A DNA stretch of 64,000 nt from positions 84,324,400 through 84,388,399 of the forward strand of contig OY829328.1 in the NCBI GenBank assembly GCA_963691655.1, in the 5' to 3' direction. Numbering within the stretch: the first letter of the stretch is position 1; every line of letters starts with the position of its first letter. The stretch is from Toxonevra muliebris. Lineage: Eukaryota > Arthropoda > Insecta > Diptera > Pallopteridae. Under the pieces are notes generated by a model. It was not told where the DNA came from. It was given only the letters and a program-made list of their open reading frames with translations, and searched no databases. Shown here in pieces: positions 1 to 12,419 of this stretch. The translations under genes and the position numbers were made by a program.

Positions 1-275
1 TTTAGTGTTCTTTAAATTAGTGTATGCATACACATTTCGTTTGTTTTCAGTGTGTATACACAAAGTTTGTGTACGGTTTGTGTTCGCGTACAGAATAAAC
101 TACGAAGCGGTACATCGTTTATGTACGCATTCACAAATTCTACGAAGCGAGTTAATGTATGTGTTTTTTTTTATATACGGTTCGCGTAGCTTACGTTTTT
201 TTTCGTTTCCTGAATAGGACTAAAAATGAAATTTTTTTAAGTCTAAACTTCTCTTAAAATTATCTAAGAAAAGAT

Positions 276-369
276 ATTAAATTTCTACTATTTCTTTTTT
301 TCATTTCAGGTACGTTTAAATCGAAAATTTGCAAATATTTTATTACGACAACAACAAATACGTAAGTGC
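276..369 (+). promoter_or_regulatory. Candidate recursive splice site with 52-nt RS-exon
   Basis: A pyrimidine-rich tract (276-306) ends in CAG at 307-309 and is followed at once by GTACGT (310-315), so an acceptor and a donor abut with no exon between them. A second, stronger donor, GTAAGTG, starts at 362. The 52 nt between (310-361) are open in two frames. Juxtaposed acceptor and donor is the known form of ratchet points in long fly introns, and a nearby downstream donor is the known form of an RS-exon. The alternative is a normal 52-nt cassette exon, or chance in an AT-rich sequence. No flanking exon of a gene was found in the window. The same layout recurs near 38.1 kb. Confidence 0.35.
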
Positions 370-1614
370 TATAACATCCTCTTCTAAAAAAAAGCATATA
401 GGCCGCTGACTGGTAACTCGTATTTCATTTTCAACAACTTCCCCACTAGCAAATGTTAATTTACCAATTAAAACAAAAAAACATAAGGAAAAAAATCTTC
501 TAAAAATATAAAAGCAACAAATTTAATGAAATTAACAAACACACACTCAAACTTTTTTGTGCTTCTTCGTTGTGGTGTGTGTGTGTTTTTTTTTTTTTTG
601 CGTGCCTTCATTTCCTTTTCGTTTTCATTTTGCAACCAAATTTTTTAATGCGCACGAATACTAAATTATACACATACTCTCATGTATGAGGCAACTTCCT
701 TTACATAAACACACACACACACACAAGTTCGTAGTAACCACAGAATGTTAATAAAGTGCCGCTTGACACGCGACTTTACGCCGCTACCCCTCCTCCTCCT
801 CCACGGCGACGCTATTCCTTTACCACACTCTCAAAACACTAAAGCCAATGTTACCATTGTTTTATATTATCCTTTTATATACACGTATATATTTTTTGCA
901 TTCTTTTTTTTTTCTTTTTTTGTTTCTTTGTATTTTTCTTTTGCTTATTTTTCCGCGCGCTATGTCGCTTTACAATGTACTCACTCAAGGTAGGCGGAAA
1001 TATTAGCTGCATACAATTTTAATTACATTTTTTCTTTCTCTTAGATTTTTTTGCCCTTCCCGTTTTTTTTTTTTTTGTTTTTCATTCTTTTCTTTCCTTT
1101 ACAAACGTCACTGTTGTTTTTAATAGCAAATTTACAATTGTGTCGTAAAAATGAGAAAAAAGAAAGCAACAAAAAAATTGTGAAAATACAATGAGAAATG
1201 CGGTAGAAATGTCAAGTGTTGTTGCATACTTATAGGCATGAAATGTTTTTCTTTTTGTTTTTTCTGCAAAAATTTTGTGAGTACTTGAAGTGTTGTATAA
1301 TTCAATAAAGCAAAAGCGTGAAGAAGTTAGCACAAAAGTTTCGTATTATTGCTGGTTTATTAAAATACTATTAAGAAGTTTTTAATATGAATTAATTGGG
1401 GATTTTAAAAAGCTTAAATGTATGCAATAAAATTAAAAAAAAAAAAATTTCTGAAATGATATACAGTTGATATTTACTTCAAGTTGTTTCTAAATGCAAC
1501 ATAATTATTCTTTAATTGCGTAATTCAATTTTTTTCGAACAGAATTAAGAATTCGTAAGAGAAGTGAATAAAGCTTCGTTGAATCCCAAGCAGAGACTCG
1601 TAGTACAAGTATAG

Positions 1615-1660
1615 TTACAGGTATAAAAGTCTCTAATTCTCTTCAGTTAGTCACTAGTTG
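1615..1660 (+). promoter_or_regulatory. TATA/initiator-like core promoter
   Basis: TATAAAAG lies at 1622-1629. An arthropod-type initiator TCAGTT lies at 1643-1648 and a second initiator-like TCACTA at 1651-1656. The A of the second is 31 bp from the first T of the TATA box, which is the canonical fly spacing; the first is only 23 bp away. No convincing coding sequence follows: the first ATG downstream (1705) opens a short frame of about 50 codons with no recognisable domain. It could be a promoter of a non-coding transcript, a relic of a mobile element, or chance. Confidence 0.25.
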
Positions 1661-2329
1661 ATTGCAGGAAGAATTCGGGAGCAATCATCATTCGTTTCGG
1701 GTCGATGAAAATATTAAAAATACATTTTTATTTAAAAAGTTCTATCATTTTCATGAGAAACCTTTGTCTTCCTCCTTCTACTGTTACAAAACCTTTTTCT
1801 TTCTACTTCTGCTGTTATACTAAGACAGTGTTTATTTTTAGGGCTACCTTCCAAATATAAATTGCTTATGTGGGTCAAATTTAAAGATCTAACATTTTTG
1901 AATTTTTTTTTTAAATCACACTTACTCAACTTTCGACTCATAACTAGAATAAGATAAAAATACATCCAAAATTATGTCCCAAAATTATAGAAAGTGTAAA
2001 TTCCTTGAAAATAAACCATTCCCTATTGCTCATATATTTTTTTTTCGATATTTAGCAAATTTTTCTAAAGCGTGCCTAAAAGAATATTTTGAATTTTTTT
2101 TTACATTTTAAAAATTGTAAAGTTTCTAAGATTTTTATGTTCAATTTTAAGCTAAAATTTTGAGCGTAATTTATTTCCAAAACATGTAGAAACATGTATA
2201 CAGCAAACTGAATGTATTACTTCCCATTGCCTATACGTATGCTTAAAGAATTATATTATAAATATATGAAAACTTATAATTGGAAATATATTGAACTAGA
2301 AATTACCCTCGTTAAAATCAATTTTGTTT

Positions 2330-2640
2330 AAAAATATGATTTAAAAATGCATATCAATAAAATTATTGCACCTAAAAATATGCTACAAAACTTATATTAT
2401 TTTCCTATATATAAAAATTTATACTTTTATTTGGCTTTGAAACATTTTAACATTCCAAAATATAAACTTAACTTTTTAAATCAATTACACCTAAAAATAT
2501 GCTTTAGAAATATTTATGTGTTAGTAGGTAGGTAGGTGATAATTTTAAATTACGTTTTTATAAATACAAAAAATTTTGAAGTACTTTAATATTCCAAAGC
2601 TTGAACTGTGTATTGTTTTTTATTGATTTTAATAACATTT
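2330..2640. repeat. Degenerate CCTAAAAATATGCT repeat, two clear copies
   Basis: CACCTAAAAATATGCT occurs near 2369 and again near 2487, about 118 bp apart, within similar AT-rich surroundings. The core is the same as that of the larger array at 9.2-10.3 kb, so both probably belong to one old repeat family. No protein is supported here. Confidence 0.4.
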
Positions 2641-4390
2641 CAAATCAATTTTCAAATTGTGTTTCAGTTACTTCACACTGACTCTCAAAGATTTTGCGAA
2701 GCCTGAAGTTATACTTCAAAATATTGATTATATATTTATTTTATGTTTTAAATATAAATATTCCATAAGTTTTTCTGCCATTAAATTTGTTTTTTATACT
2801 GCCATCATTGAAAGTGAAGTGAAAATGTTTGTGGTAACTTTCTACTCCCTACCCCCTCATAACCTTCTTCACCGCTTGCTCTTCGAATGCGCTTTCAAGA
2901 AATTGAAATTGGAAATTCCTACGAAAAATCGAATTGAAACCGGAGAAAGTATAAAATTCTCAGTACCATCATAACATTTTGCACGCTATCAAAATTTTTG
3001 TTTTATATGCTGTCATATACTCCCCATCATACTCCCCTGACTCCCCGCATACTCTTCTCTATCTCTCTTTTTCTCACCCACATACTGAAATTTTTTGTTG
3101 CAAGCAACGCACTGAAGCTAAAAAAATAAAAATAATATTAACTGAAAATGTTTTCTTTCATTTTTTTTTGTTCTTTTTTTATATAAAAGAAAAGAAAATT
3201 TTGCTGTTATGAAATTTTTATATATTTATTTGTGCTGTTGTTTGACAATCACCAAAACCAACAACGAGAAGAAAAAAAAAAGGACATCATGCATAAAAAT
3301 CCATACACTTAGATATGTGAATGTGTATTGAAATATATGGAAGTATAAAATAAGCATAAAACTTGAAAACTTATGTTGTGCTGATAACCCGGTAAAAGGC
3401 ATACACACACACACACATATATATATACGCATAGAGATATACACGCATTTGCTCACTTTCTTTTTAAAACATTTCTCCTTCCATATTCTTTTTTTTGTTT
3501 TGTTTTGTTGTTGCAGATGTTATCTTTCTGGCCTTTTGAGTTGTTGCGGTTGTATTTTGGTTGTATCTCTTATTGTATAGCAACTTATTATTAGAATAAA
3601 AACATTTTTCTTGCAAATTTTTCCCCCTGCTTTTTCTTTTTATGTTTTTATTATGATTTACGTTAAAAATTCTTTTAGCAAATGATTTATTTTTATCAAA
3701 ATGATAAAATAAATATGCATATCTATGCATTTGGTTTTTTTTTTCATTCTGTCTAACTCTCTAAAGCTATTTTTTCTTTGCATATGTGTAAAGACTTGAG
3801 TTCTCTATCTATCTATCCATAAATATGTGTGTGTAACGAATTTATGAGTAGCTACATATATTTCGCCCTAGTATTTACAATAGATTGAGCATTTCTGTTT
3901 TGGCATTCCTTTGCCAATGGCATCGTGAAAAAATCTTTGCTTTTCTCTCCCGCTACTCACTACAGATAAAAGTTCCGAAAAAAAAAACATTTATATTTAG
4001 AAAAACATGTGTAACAATATTAGTTTACAAAAAAAGGATATGCACACACTCAAGCATTCATACATATTCATATACAAGGAAAGTTTGTTATTATTCAGCC
4101 AAATTGCCTACACACATGCTGCTTGAAAAAAGTTGATGAGCAATAGGGATAAGAAGTAAATATGTTGCTGAGTTACCCTTTTGAGTTTATCTTTGTCGTG
4201 TGGAGTACGTTCGAAGTAAAGCAAATCAATTGGAAATTATCCTATTTTTTTTCTATAGCTGTAGGGTAAGTAAGGATGATCTTTTTTCTGGTCATTAGAA
4301 ATTACTTAGTTTCACATACAATAGCTTGAATAAATACATGCATGCATACCAAAATATTAAGAAATTGATGCATAGTTATGGATAAAAATT
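2640..4390. other. AT-rich non-coding stretch
   Basis: No gene is recognised. The sequence has poly-T tracts, an (AC)n/(AT)n block at about 3400-3428 and TCTATCTATC near 3805. A pyrimidine tract ending in an acceptor-like TAG (4258) lies 7 nt before a strong donor GTAAGT (4266); this is noted as a finding only. Confidence 0.6.
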
Positions 4391-4765
4391 AAGCGAGTGG
4401 CAGCTTGTAGTAGTTTGGGATAGCAGTTTGGGATAGTCATCAATTAGACGAAGTCTGATGTAGTCAACGAGGCAGTCTGAGGTTGTATTAGATAGGCACA
4501 GACTGTGAAAGGCTCTCAGAAGAAATTTGTGTTAGTCAGATCCAATTATAAGTATAATTTCTTTTAAATCAGTCAGTGGCAATATGGCTGAGGTAGTCTG
4601 TTACAATCTGAGGCAATCAAAGATAGTTTGAGGTAGCCTGAGATTATATGAAGCAATCATTGACAGTCTTAAGCTGGCAGAAATGATAGTCTGAGGCAGT
4701 GAGAAACCATCTATAGCAGTCGCAATTAGTTTGTAGTAGTCTAAAGCAGTCTGTTAGGGGTAATA
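4390..4765. repeat. Degenerate minisatellite, ~13-bp unit near GTCTGAGGCAGTC
   Basis: Variants of AGTCTGAGG, AGGTAGTC and AGGCAATC follow one another through this block, with units of roughly 12-14 bp and heavy divergence. The best-preserved units lie at 4590-4710. The repeat has no coding frame and is confined to this block. Confidence 0.55.
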
Positions 4766-4949
4766 AATATCCATATCGTACTTATAAGTGCCATAAATAT
4801 ATTATGTTATTATTTCTTCTTTAAAATAATTACAAGTTTATATTTCAGTTACAATCCATGTGTATTTTTAATAAACAAAATCAAAATTTTTTTATATGTA
4901 CCAGAAACAGACAAAAAAGCATTTTTCTTCTTAAAAATGTGCTTTAGAT

Positions 4950-5185
4950 TTATGTTCCACATACGTTCCACATTCAGTTAGGCATCAAAATGTTTTAAAT
5001 ATAATATACACTTGATATTTTCCCTATAACCAACCTTTAAATTACAATTCACATAAGATCCACATACATTCCACACTCAGTTTTACATGGAAACGTTAAA
5101 AATAAAAAAACTAACAAATTTATCGTCAAAGTTAACTCAAAATATACGTTCCACATAGATTCCACTTTCTGTTAAAATCAAAATC
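4950..5185. repeat. Three degenerate ~95-bp repeats with paired CCACAT motifs
   Basis: A phrase of the form GTTCCACATACGTTCCACA, followed by CTCAGTT or a close variant, occurs near 4954, 5055 and 5147. Spacing is about 103 and 91 bp. The three copies share order and orientation, which suggests a short decayed tandem array. Function is unknown. Confidence 0.5.
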
Positions 5186-6650
5186 GAAACTTTTAAACCA
5201 AAAAAAAACATAATCGTGAAATTCATGTAAAATAAATAGCCAGTATTCAGGTATTGGCTTATTTCAAATAACTGCAGAGTTTGAAAAAAAATAATTTTCT
5301 TAAATTTATATTCTATTTAAGGTAACTTCTCCTGATGTCTTACAAAGATTACTTGTTTCCGCTAATTATTCAATTAATAGGTGGCCTCAGCTCTCCTAGA
5401 CAAATACTAAAATAATAAAAGTCAATAGAACATAGCTTTAAAAATCAATTCAAGCTGTGTTAATGCCATTAAAATAAATTAAAAGATCAGTTAAAACCAA
5501 ATAAAAAATAAAAGAAAAACTCTTTCCTTGCTTGCTTCGTTCCATATACAAACAAAAGTTTCTAAATTGAAGATAAAAATAATTCTAAATTACAATGTTT
5601 AACAAACACAAATACAAATCCATTAGAGAATTGTCATTGGCAGCGAGTAGTGATAATTTTTATTTGTATTTTTTTTGTTTTTTACACTTGGCTATTGTGC
5701 TATTGTAGTAGTATTTCACGTTTGTGTCTTTGGATTTAACTGTCATTTAATGCACATTTAATTTAGTCGTAAATTTCCAAACCATGGACAACATGGCGTC
5801 GTTTTACTTTATCCTCCTTCGACTATTGTTTCGTTTTTCCAAACAAAACAAAAAAAAAAAAAAGGAACAAAAAGAAAAACTAAAACGTAAGTACTAAAAG
5901 CAACGTAGTAAATTTAATGCAAAGAAATTACACACCAGGGAGTAAATATAGAGTTGCCAACATTACGCAAAAAAAAATCCTACAAAAAAAAAATCAAGAC
6001 GCCATTGCTCGTAGTAATTAACTAAATAAAGTCAATGCCATTTTTATGTAGCGCGTTTCGCCTTCCAAATTGTCAATGTTGTAGAGCGAGGGAAAGAAAA
6101 CAGTAAGAAAAAGGGGAAAGAAATCAGAAGATAATGAAAGAAAAATAAGTGGAGAAAATAGAGAAAAAGAAAAGAAGTAGAAGTAGAAGTAAGGCTGAAG
6201 CGAATAGCTAGAAATTATTTTGCAAAAAAAAAAAAAAGGGTGGATTGTGTTGCAATTAATATTTGTAGTAAGATGGGAAAAGGAGGTGGGAGGAGGGGTT
6301 AAGGTTGGGCTTGGAATAAATTCAATACTTAAACCATTTTAATAGTGGTCAATATGCGAGCAATCACAAAAGAAGAAGGAACGCCAGACAAACCTCAAGA
6401 AAAAAGGGTGATTACTACGATTCTTTCTTATTTACTTTCTTATTTTCAATTTCAAGCCAAAAGTAAACAGGAAAAATTTCGCTGATATATCAATGTCGTA
6501 ATTGCAATTATTTTACGTTCTTGAGAATTTCTGTGAGTGAGTGCGTGTGTGTGCGGCAATAGTAAATGTATTCACTGGCAAAAAATAAATGAATTTAATG
6601 CGTATTTTATTTTTAATGCGCCTTAAAGTATGCTTTAAAAATTACTTTGT
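5185..6650. other. Non-coding stretch with one ATG-to-donor candidate
   Basis: No gene is recognised. A short frame from ATG at 5784 (A at -3) stays open to a strong donor GTAAGTA at 5887; the predicted N-terminus is hydrophobic. This could be a small first exon but is weak, because such donors are frequent here. The purine-rich tract at 6080-6230 is a simple-sequence run of AAG/GAA triplets. Confidence 0.45.
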
Positions 6651-6664
6651 TTTGTTCAAAAAGA

Positions 6665-6895
6665 GAAATCTCGAAGCAACGACTGTAAAGTTTAAATTGT
6701 AGAGTTAGAATTTTGAGTTGGAATCGTGGAATTAGAATTGAAGACCGGAACAGTGGAGTCAGTATCCTAAAGTTAGAATGTTGAAACCCTGGAATTGAAA
6801 ACCTGGCATCGAAATCGTGGAATCGAAATCGTTGATTCGAAACGTGGAGTCGGAATCGTAAAGCCAGAATGAGGATTGTAAAGTTAGATTTGAAA
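6665..6895. repeat. Degenerate minisatellite, ~15-bp unit near GTGGAATCGAAATC
   Basis: Consecutive variants such as GTGGAATTAGAATTG, GTGGAATCGAAATCG and GTGGAGTCGGAATCG run through the block; the cleanest units are at 6795-6870. It is one of several unrelated short-unit arrays in the window. Confidence 0.55.
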
Positions 6896-6999
6896 TGAAT
6901 TGAACTTTTTGTAGTATAAAAAAGAAGAACCTCAAAATTATTTATTCAAAAAAAAAATTTGGTTAAGAAAATGAAACTGCTTAAGATTTCTTCCTCACA

Positions 7000-9230
7000 G
7001 TTTACTGAAAACTGTAAAGCAGCAACACTCTTTGAGTTTTACATACATTATTTTTTGAAGCATTAAAAATATATACAAACTTTATACACGCTCAATTCTG
7101 TTTTTTTAATAATGAAAATTTTAAGCGCAAAAAAAAAGTATAAGAATCAAATGAAAATTCAAAAGATTTGCATATGAAATGTGTCAACGATGAACGAAAA
7201 ATTGCATAAATAAAATTGTATACACCGTCAACGTATGCATGTATGTATTTTTGGAAAGAAGGATATAACTATAAGAATTACACACATACATTTACAACAA
7301 ATTGCAAGCAATGAAGAAGAAGAAGAAGATGATGGTAAAAAAAAAACATGAAGGATTATTAACAAAGCAAAGTAAAGCAAAAATTTAATATTACCTGATT
7401 ATGCGCGTATTATTGTATAAAAAGGGTGAGAAAGTAATAAGGGAGAAAGAGAGCAAACATACCGGCAGGCAGGTGCCACGAAATGAATTGAAGAGTGAAA
7501 TGAAATGTTTTGAGTGAATGTTATAGTGAAAAGTTTTTCGGCGAGTGGTTTGAGTGGGTGGGTAAGTTGATGCTGCGATGCTAGTAGTTGATATTACTGT
7601 TGCTTCTTGTTGTAAGTACGTGCGCGTTCCTCATTCCTCCCCCGCCTTTCTCGCCCTCTCTCTCTCTCTTTCTCTCTCTACTTGTACTTGTCGTAAGCTC
7701 TATAGAAATGCGAATACAAGTGATGGAAATTGATGCATAAAAGCGCGCTTGATTGAGTTGACAAGTTGTAATTTGAGTACTTGTGTTTGTACGTAGTAAC
7801 ATATTTACAACATGTAAAGTAATACATACATACATATATAGTATGAGTTTGTATAGGTAGATATATAGATAGATAGGTAGGTAGATAGGTAGATAGGTTG
7901 GTTTGTTTGGTGGGTTGGTTGGTTAGTGTTTGGGTGTGTTTCTTCTATGTATATGTCATTGGCTTATTATTGTGACACTCGACAAACGCTGCGTTTGTAA
8001 TTTTGATTGCATTAAAATGAAACGCGTGCTTTCGCTCATTTTCATTTTCAGCTAGCAGCATCAGAATTTTATGCATAAATTGTAAAATTTAAATTTGTTT
8101 TCCACTTTTCTGCTTTACTGAAGGGAGGAGCGAAGGGAAGTATATAGAAGCGCTAGAAAACGTGTTTAATGGAAATGAGTTGACGTCGAGGAATTACGAG
8201 TGAAAAAAATGACAAACAGAAACAGCAGAAGGATTAAAGTAAATTGCTTGTTGCAGCTTATGTTGCGAAAATTTTGCTGTTGTTGCTGCTGCTGCTGCAT
8301 TAAATTACAAAAATTTTAAGTTGGGAAAATCGTGATATTTTTTAAATTTTTATTTAAAAAAAATTCATGCAATTTCAAATAATTTTTTTTTTTTTTTTTT
8401 TTTTTGAGGATTAAAATAAATTAAATTATTATTCCAACTCTACTTATCTTTAACTAAGATTACCCAATTTGTTCCTATTACAAATTACTATTACTTACTG
8501 TTTGATTAATACAAATATGAACGTGTACTTTAAAAATTTATTAAAATTTCCGTCAACTTTCTTTCTTTTCACAAAATTTAATTGTCTACATTGTACTTTT
8601 GAAAATGAGAAATAAATAGCTATGCAACAACAACAATAACAACTGACAGGCATCAGTTTTTTATTACTTGCACAATTAAAGGCAACAAAAGATGCTACTA
8701 CTGCAACTACTACAAAGTGCCAGGAACAGCAACCAAACCAAAATAAAACACAATGGCAGGACACTAGCGCAGAAAAATATTCCACTTGCTGGTACTGAGC
8801 TTCAACACTACTATCTTCACTGCGTCTGTCACTACTACTTCTATTTCTCCCGCTACTTTTTCTGCTTCTATTAAATCTTATGCCCTTACTACTGCTTATT
8901 GCTATTATTCCTACAATATAAAGTAGTTGTACTTCCTTTTCGTTTAAGTTTATTGTAGTCATTCCTTTTCTTCTTTATTATGTTTGTCAAATTTGCTATT
9001 GACATCTTTTCCTTTTTGTATTTTTTTTTTTGGTTACGCTTTAAAGTTCGTTAAACAAACACAATGACCGACAATCGGTTTTTGTTGTCTTTTTTTTTGT
9101 GTGTGGCTATTACTACCTACTAAGAGCAAAGTAAAAATATAGTATAATGATACAAAAGTAGAAAAGAAGAATAATCCAGTTTTGTTAGAGTGAAGTGTAA
9201 TAATAGAATTATGTTGATTTAGTACTACAA
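7000..9230. other. Non-coding stretch with simple repeats
   Basis: Nothing recognisable is encoded. It holds a (CT)n tract at about 7650-7680, a tetranucleotide tract (GATA/GGTA) at 7850-7925, CTG/TTG triplets near 8275-8300 and a long poly-T at about 8383-8405. A 155-codon frame on the - strand at 8495-8962 is made mostly of triplet-repeat serine/arginine and cysteine runs and was not accepted as a gene. Confidence 0.6.
7850..7925. repeat. (GATA/GGTA)n microsatellite
   Basis: The run of TAGATAGATAGG-type tetranucleotides grades into GGTT-type units at its right end. It is a simple-sequence locus with no coding potential. Confidence 0.85.
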
Positions 9231-10345
9231 TAAGTTAGAAACCCTAAAATTATGCAAAATCTCATAGAAAATCTTTACTTTTCCAATTGACATTATTTTT
9301 CTTTGTAAAAAGAGACTTGCTTTGTTGTCAAAAATGTAGTAATATAATTATGGACATCTGATGATATAATATTTAAAAAAGTATAAAAGAAATATATTCA
9401 TAAAAGCCTAAAAATATGTTAAATTTTGTTAGAAATTAACCTTCCCTTAATTGGCATTTCTTTTCTTTATAATAATAGAATATTTGTTTTTTTTTTTTGT
9501 TATGCAGCTTGTAATTATTAGATTATGTAGATCAAATTCTTCAAGATTACAGTCGAAAGAACTTAATAAAAGCCTAAAAATATGCTAAATTTTATGAGAA
9601 TGCTTTATCCTTCCAATTCAGATAATTTTCTCTTTAAATATCACATTTCTTTGTTCTAAAAATAGTAGTAATAGAATTGTGTAACTATAGTTCGTAAAAA
9701 GTATAAAAAATAAATTTATATAAGCCTTAAAATATGCTAAAATTTTATAGTAATTCTTCGGCTTTATAATTAGCATTTCTTTTCTTTACTAATAAAGGAT
9801 AAAGATGAGATGAAGAAAATGAGAAAATTCAATTCAATGAAGCCTAAAAATAAGCAACTTTATAGAAAATCTTCCCACATAAGGATGTTTTTCTCTTTAA
9901 ATTCAACGAGTTGTTGTTGTTGTTGTAAAACTTGTAATAAAATTATATAAATATAGTACCTAATTTGTATACAAAAAAAAATTCACGAAAGCCTAAAAAT
10001 ATGCTACCTTTTATAAAAAATTCTTGACTTTATACTTGACATTTCTTTCCTTTCTCGTTTGGGCTTGAAAACAGTAAAATCTTTTATTTAAAATTAATAG
10101 GCTTGAATGAACAATGATGCCAGAAGAATGCCAAATAGTTCATAGAACAATATACTGTAATTTTTTATTAGCATAGAAAAAAACTTAAACCCTAAAAATA
10201 TCCTGTAGTAAATCCTTACTTTTCCAATTCGCATTCCTCTTTTTTAGTTATGAAACTAAATTGATATGTTTTTCTCTAAAATTATATTTGAAAGTCTAAA
10301 AAGTTAAAAAAAAGTATGTATAAAAATACCCTGTAGGAAATATTA
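9230..10345. repeat. Long-period degenerate array with core AAGCCTAAAAATATGCTA
   Basis: The core appears near 9241, 9404, 9570, 9722, 9840, 9989 and 10189, giving spacings of about 163, 166, 152, 118, 149 and 200 bp. Each core is followed by a similar block (TTTTATAGAAAAT..CTTT, then a variant of CCAATTNGCATTTCTTTTCTTTA), so the whole unit of roughly 150 bp is repeated, not just the core. All units have the same orientation. No frame runs through the units. The family is not recognised; it may be an old satellite-like amplification. Confidence 0.65.
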
Positions 10346-12415
10346 TCAAGTTTTTTTTTTCAACAAACAAAAACTTCATCCAAAAATATAATTTATTCAA
10401 GTTATTAAATAGAGGAACAATAAAAGTAAATTCATTCACGTCGAGATAAGGTTTAATGATACTCTAGTATTGTTTCAGTCCCTGTTTCTATACTCAGTAG
10501 TTATTGCACTGCATGCTTACCAATCCCCAAGTTGATTTCCCTCTCGATGAATTCTTCTCAATTGTGTCAGCAATTCACTAGCCTAAAGCTAAGTCATTAG
10601 CAAAATAAAAAATGAACGCTAGAAGTTTGTTCCACAGTTGTGTGGTCTAACAATTTCCCTACTGGGTCTCATCATAAATTAGTTACTGCTCCTTTTTTAT
10701 GTTTGTGTCTGCACGGATATAAATACCTATCTTTTTTGTTGTTTGATTATTTGATGAATGAATGCCATAGTTTCTGCTCTTTTTATGCCCGGAAGTATTT
10801 CGCAATTTAATATTTTTTATTTCTTCTTTTTGTCATATGTATGCAAGTTAATAGGTTCCGCATTTAGACTATAAATTCAATTATCATATTACGTTTGAAA
10901 TAAAAGGATTTTAACCCTAAAGTTTTAAATTCGATATACAAAAGAAAAAGGAAGCAGGCAAGCAAGCTGGAAAAATATTAAAGCTGAAAGTAAAAGTGAT
11001 GGCGTGGGAAGAACAGAGGCAGGTGTCTTTTGTGTAGCTTCGTACTTATAATTTGAGTTTTTATGCTTTGCTATAAACTTAAAATTAAATTCTATTGAAA
11101 GGAAATACAAATATTTATATAAAGTTTCATCATGATATGTATAATAAATATAAATAGCAAAGTATCAGTAACTTATATTGCAAGAAAAGCAATGTTGCCA
11201 AATTTCACAAATAAACAGAGCGTAAGAATTTTAAATTATTAAATGTAGAAATATTTAAAAAAAACTATAATTTCAGTAGAAATATGTACGTTCTGCAAAG
11301 AACTTTACACAACAAAAAGAAAACAAAATTACCAAGAATTCATGCCAAATAAAAAATTGGAAAAAAAAAATAAAAGAAATAAAGAAGGGAGGCAAAGCTA
11401 AAATTATGGAATTTTGTTTGCATGTCTGTGTTACATTTCCGCGGCAGGCACCAAAAAGACGGTCATGATAATTCTAAGTATAGTACTAAACAATATGCCA
11501 AGGCAAATATGCCGCATAACTGTAGGTTGTTTATAACTGCAGAAAATTATAGGTTATGACTGTGTGCGGTGCACTTAAATAATATGCACGGGTAAGAGTT
11601 TAATGCTGCTTACTTTTACATAAAAAGATTGTTGCAAATATTTTTCATACTACTAGGTACAATTTTTATGTTGAGGAACATATGAGCTTATAATTTTTTT
11701 ATGTATGTATGTCTGTGTGTAGTATATCAAAACGTAACGGAAACGGAAGACATACAAATGGCGCCATATTTTTGTTAAGCATACTTTATGAAAGCATATA
11801 CATTCTAGTTTTTTCTCTTTAATAATTTATACTAAAAATATTTATAGATTTCTTTTTTTATATCTTTTTACAAGATTTTCTCTCTACATTTTCATGTTGT
11901 CATATGTTGTTGGTTGTTGTTGCTTTCATTAGTGTATAAAGTTATTGCTGTTGTCACTGTAACATTACTATTTATGTGTAGGTCTTTATGTTGTGGTTTT
12001 TAGTTATTGGTTTTTCTATATGACCATTTTGTTGATTTGCAAACTGCTTACCTGTTCTCAAGGAAAAACTTTTATATTTGTTTAAAATATATTACATATT
12101 CATATTTGAAAGCTTATATTTAAGTAGGTTTTATTTGCCTTCATTTACAAGGCGTGATTCAATGATATTTTAAGGACTATTTCATAATAACAAATTTATA
12201 AGCTTTGGAGAAATTGTTAGTTTTATGAAAGTACTCGATCTGGTTATGTTTAGCAAAAGTAGTTTAGTTCAAAATTTCACTAGAAAACGATGCCACTAAT
12301 AGTTGCTAAGTAACTTAGAGTTGTTGCACTATGTAACTTTACTTAGTTTTGTTTTTGACTAAATTGTGTCAGATTCAATTAAAATACTAGTGCATACATC
12401 TCCCAATAAATATTC
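10345..12415. other. AT-rich non-coding stretch
   Basis: No gene is recognised. It contains one lone reverse copy of the TTGCCAAATTTC motif near 11189 and a minus-strand donor-like GTAAGC directly after CAG near 12049, whose pyrimidine tract is poor. The remainder is AT-rich sequence with poly-A and poly-T runs. Confidence 0.6.
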
Positions 12416-12419
12416 CTTT

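Larger units (their letters stand above)
1..2280. other. AT-rich non-coding stretch
   Basis: This stretch has no recognisable protein. Apart from the splice-like signal at 0.3 kb and the promoter-like block at 1.62 kb it holds poly-T runs, a short (CA)n at about 711-724 and, at its left end, several short variants of GTGTACG and TACGAAGCG. The 70-83 codon frames here are rich in Phe, Tyr and Lys, as expected from translated AT-rich simple sequence. Confidence 0.6.

Noticed and set aside
1560..1720. Solo LTR of a retrotransposon
   Set aside because: TATA and initiator signals are there, but no TG..CA ends, target duplication or second copy could be found.
8495..8962. 155-codon frame on the - strand with a Ser/Arg-rich part
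   Set aside because: The Ser/Arg block is a translation of a degenerate AGT/AGC triplet tract and the rest is C-, F- and V-rich low complexity; nothing suggests selection on the protein.
12030..12075. Minus-strand recursive splice site (CAG next to GTAAGC)
   Set aside because: The pyrimidine tract is separated from the CAG by GAGAA, and no companion donor follows.
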